Below are positions 29,578 to 29,754 of a stretch of 29,754 nucleotides of DNA, piece by piece. Every line of letters starts with the position of its first letter. The stretch's first letter is position 1. The notes beneath the pieces were generated by a model, which was not told the origin of the DNA, ran no database searches, and saw only the letters and a list, made by a program, of their open reading frames with translations. A program made the translations under genes and the position numbers. The stretch is from assembly GCA_004151065.3 (NCBI GenBank), contig NWUY0304488969.1, positions 1 to 29,754 of the forward strand, written 5' to 3'. The DNA comes from Larix sibirica. Lineage: Eukaryota > Streptophyta > Pinopsida > Pinales > Pinaceae.

Positions 29578-29754
29578 CTACTCGTTAATACAAGGTACTA
29601 TATAATAAGTCCGTGGGATAACTCCACCTGCGCCGGATACTATTGGAAGAGCAGCATACATCTGCATAGCACCAATGATCCCCGTGCAATCTGAATTACT
29701 GGGATCATCTACACGGACATACATAATTTCATGTCGGAATGAAAAAGGAAGGGG
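29578..29754 (-). CDS. Partial open frame running off the window, unidentified
   Basis: Fifty-eight codons are open from the window edge to TAG at 29578-29580. The peptide contains FRHEIMYVRVDDPSNSDC, GIIGAMQMYAALPIVSGAGG and VIPRTYY. This is well-mixed and protein-like, with a glycine-rich hydrophobic middle. I do not recognise the family. If real, only its C-terminal end is inside the window. An internal ATG is at 29722-29724. The alternative is a chance frame. Confidence 0.3.
   Translation of the reverse strand, partial: PLPFSFRHEIMYVRVDDPSNSDCTGIIGAMQMYAALPIVSGAGGVIPRTYYIVPCINE

Overview
The window reads as plant mitochondrial DNA, most likely from a seed plant with heavy C-to-U RNA editing and a large, gene-poor mitochondrial genome; a gymnosperm fits best. 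Two parts of one locus support this, both on the minus strand: the last exon of nad1, and the maturase gene matR inside the preceding group II intron (nad1 intron 4). Exon 5 reads correctly only if about a dozen C-to-U edits occur, including one that makes the stop codon. The species is an inference, because no tRNA, rRNA or other respiratory gene was recognised.

Layout. From 1 to 1.1 kb is AT-rich DNA with small duplications. From 1.14 to 2.0 kb lies the 3' end of a LINE-type retroelement: a decayed RNase H, a T-rich tail and an A-rich end. From 2.0 to 4.4 kb is non-coding DNA with several hairpins. From 4.38 to about 7.5 kb is the nad1/matR locus. In minus-strand order it runs: 5' intron part, matR, domain V, domain VI, nad1 exon 5. 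From 7.5 to 17.4 kb is mitochondrial-looking spacer: degenerate direct repeats, minisatellites, purine-rich low-complexity tracts, and a 17-base assembly gap inside a 63-bp direct repeat.

From 17.4 to 28.1 kb the window is dominated by broken Ty3/gypsy retrotransposon pieces. There is a gag fragment (minus), an RNase H fragment (plus), and two related gag-pol/protease-region copies in opposite orientation. They are mixed with AT-rich nuclear-like DNA, including one possible nuclear exon at 20.1-20.2 kb. From 28.1 kb to the end nothing is identified except a minus-strand reading frame that runs off the window.

Functionally only one unit is alive on this evidence. nad1 exon 5 supplies the C-terminus of NADH dehydrogenase subunit 1 of complex I. 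matR is the intron-borne maturase expected to help splice mitochondrial group II introns. nad1 exon 4 was not found upstream of matR, so this intron may be spliced in trans. The rest is spacer and imported nuclear retroelement debris. The alternative that the whole window is a nuclear scaffold carrying a mitochondrial insertion cannot be excluded from sequence alone. I saw no convincing previously undescribed gene system. The most unusual points are the missing motif-A aspartate in MatR, a covarying hairpin pair beside matR, a 54-bp dimeric minisatellite that keeps an open frame, and two inverted retroelement copies sharing the same altered protease motif.
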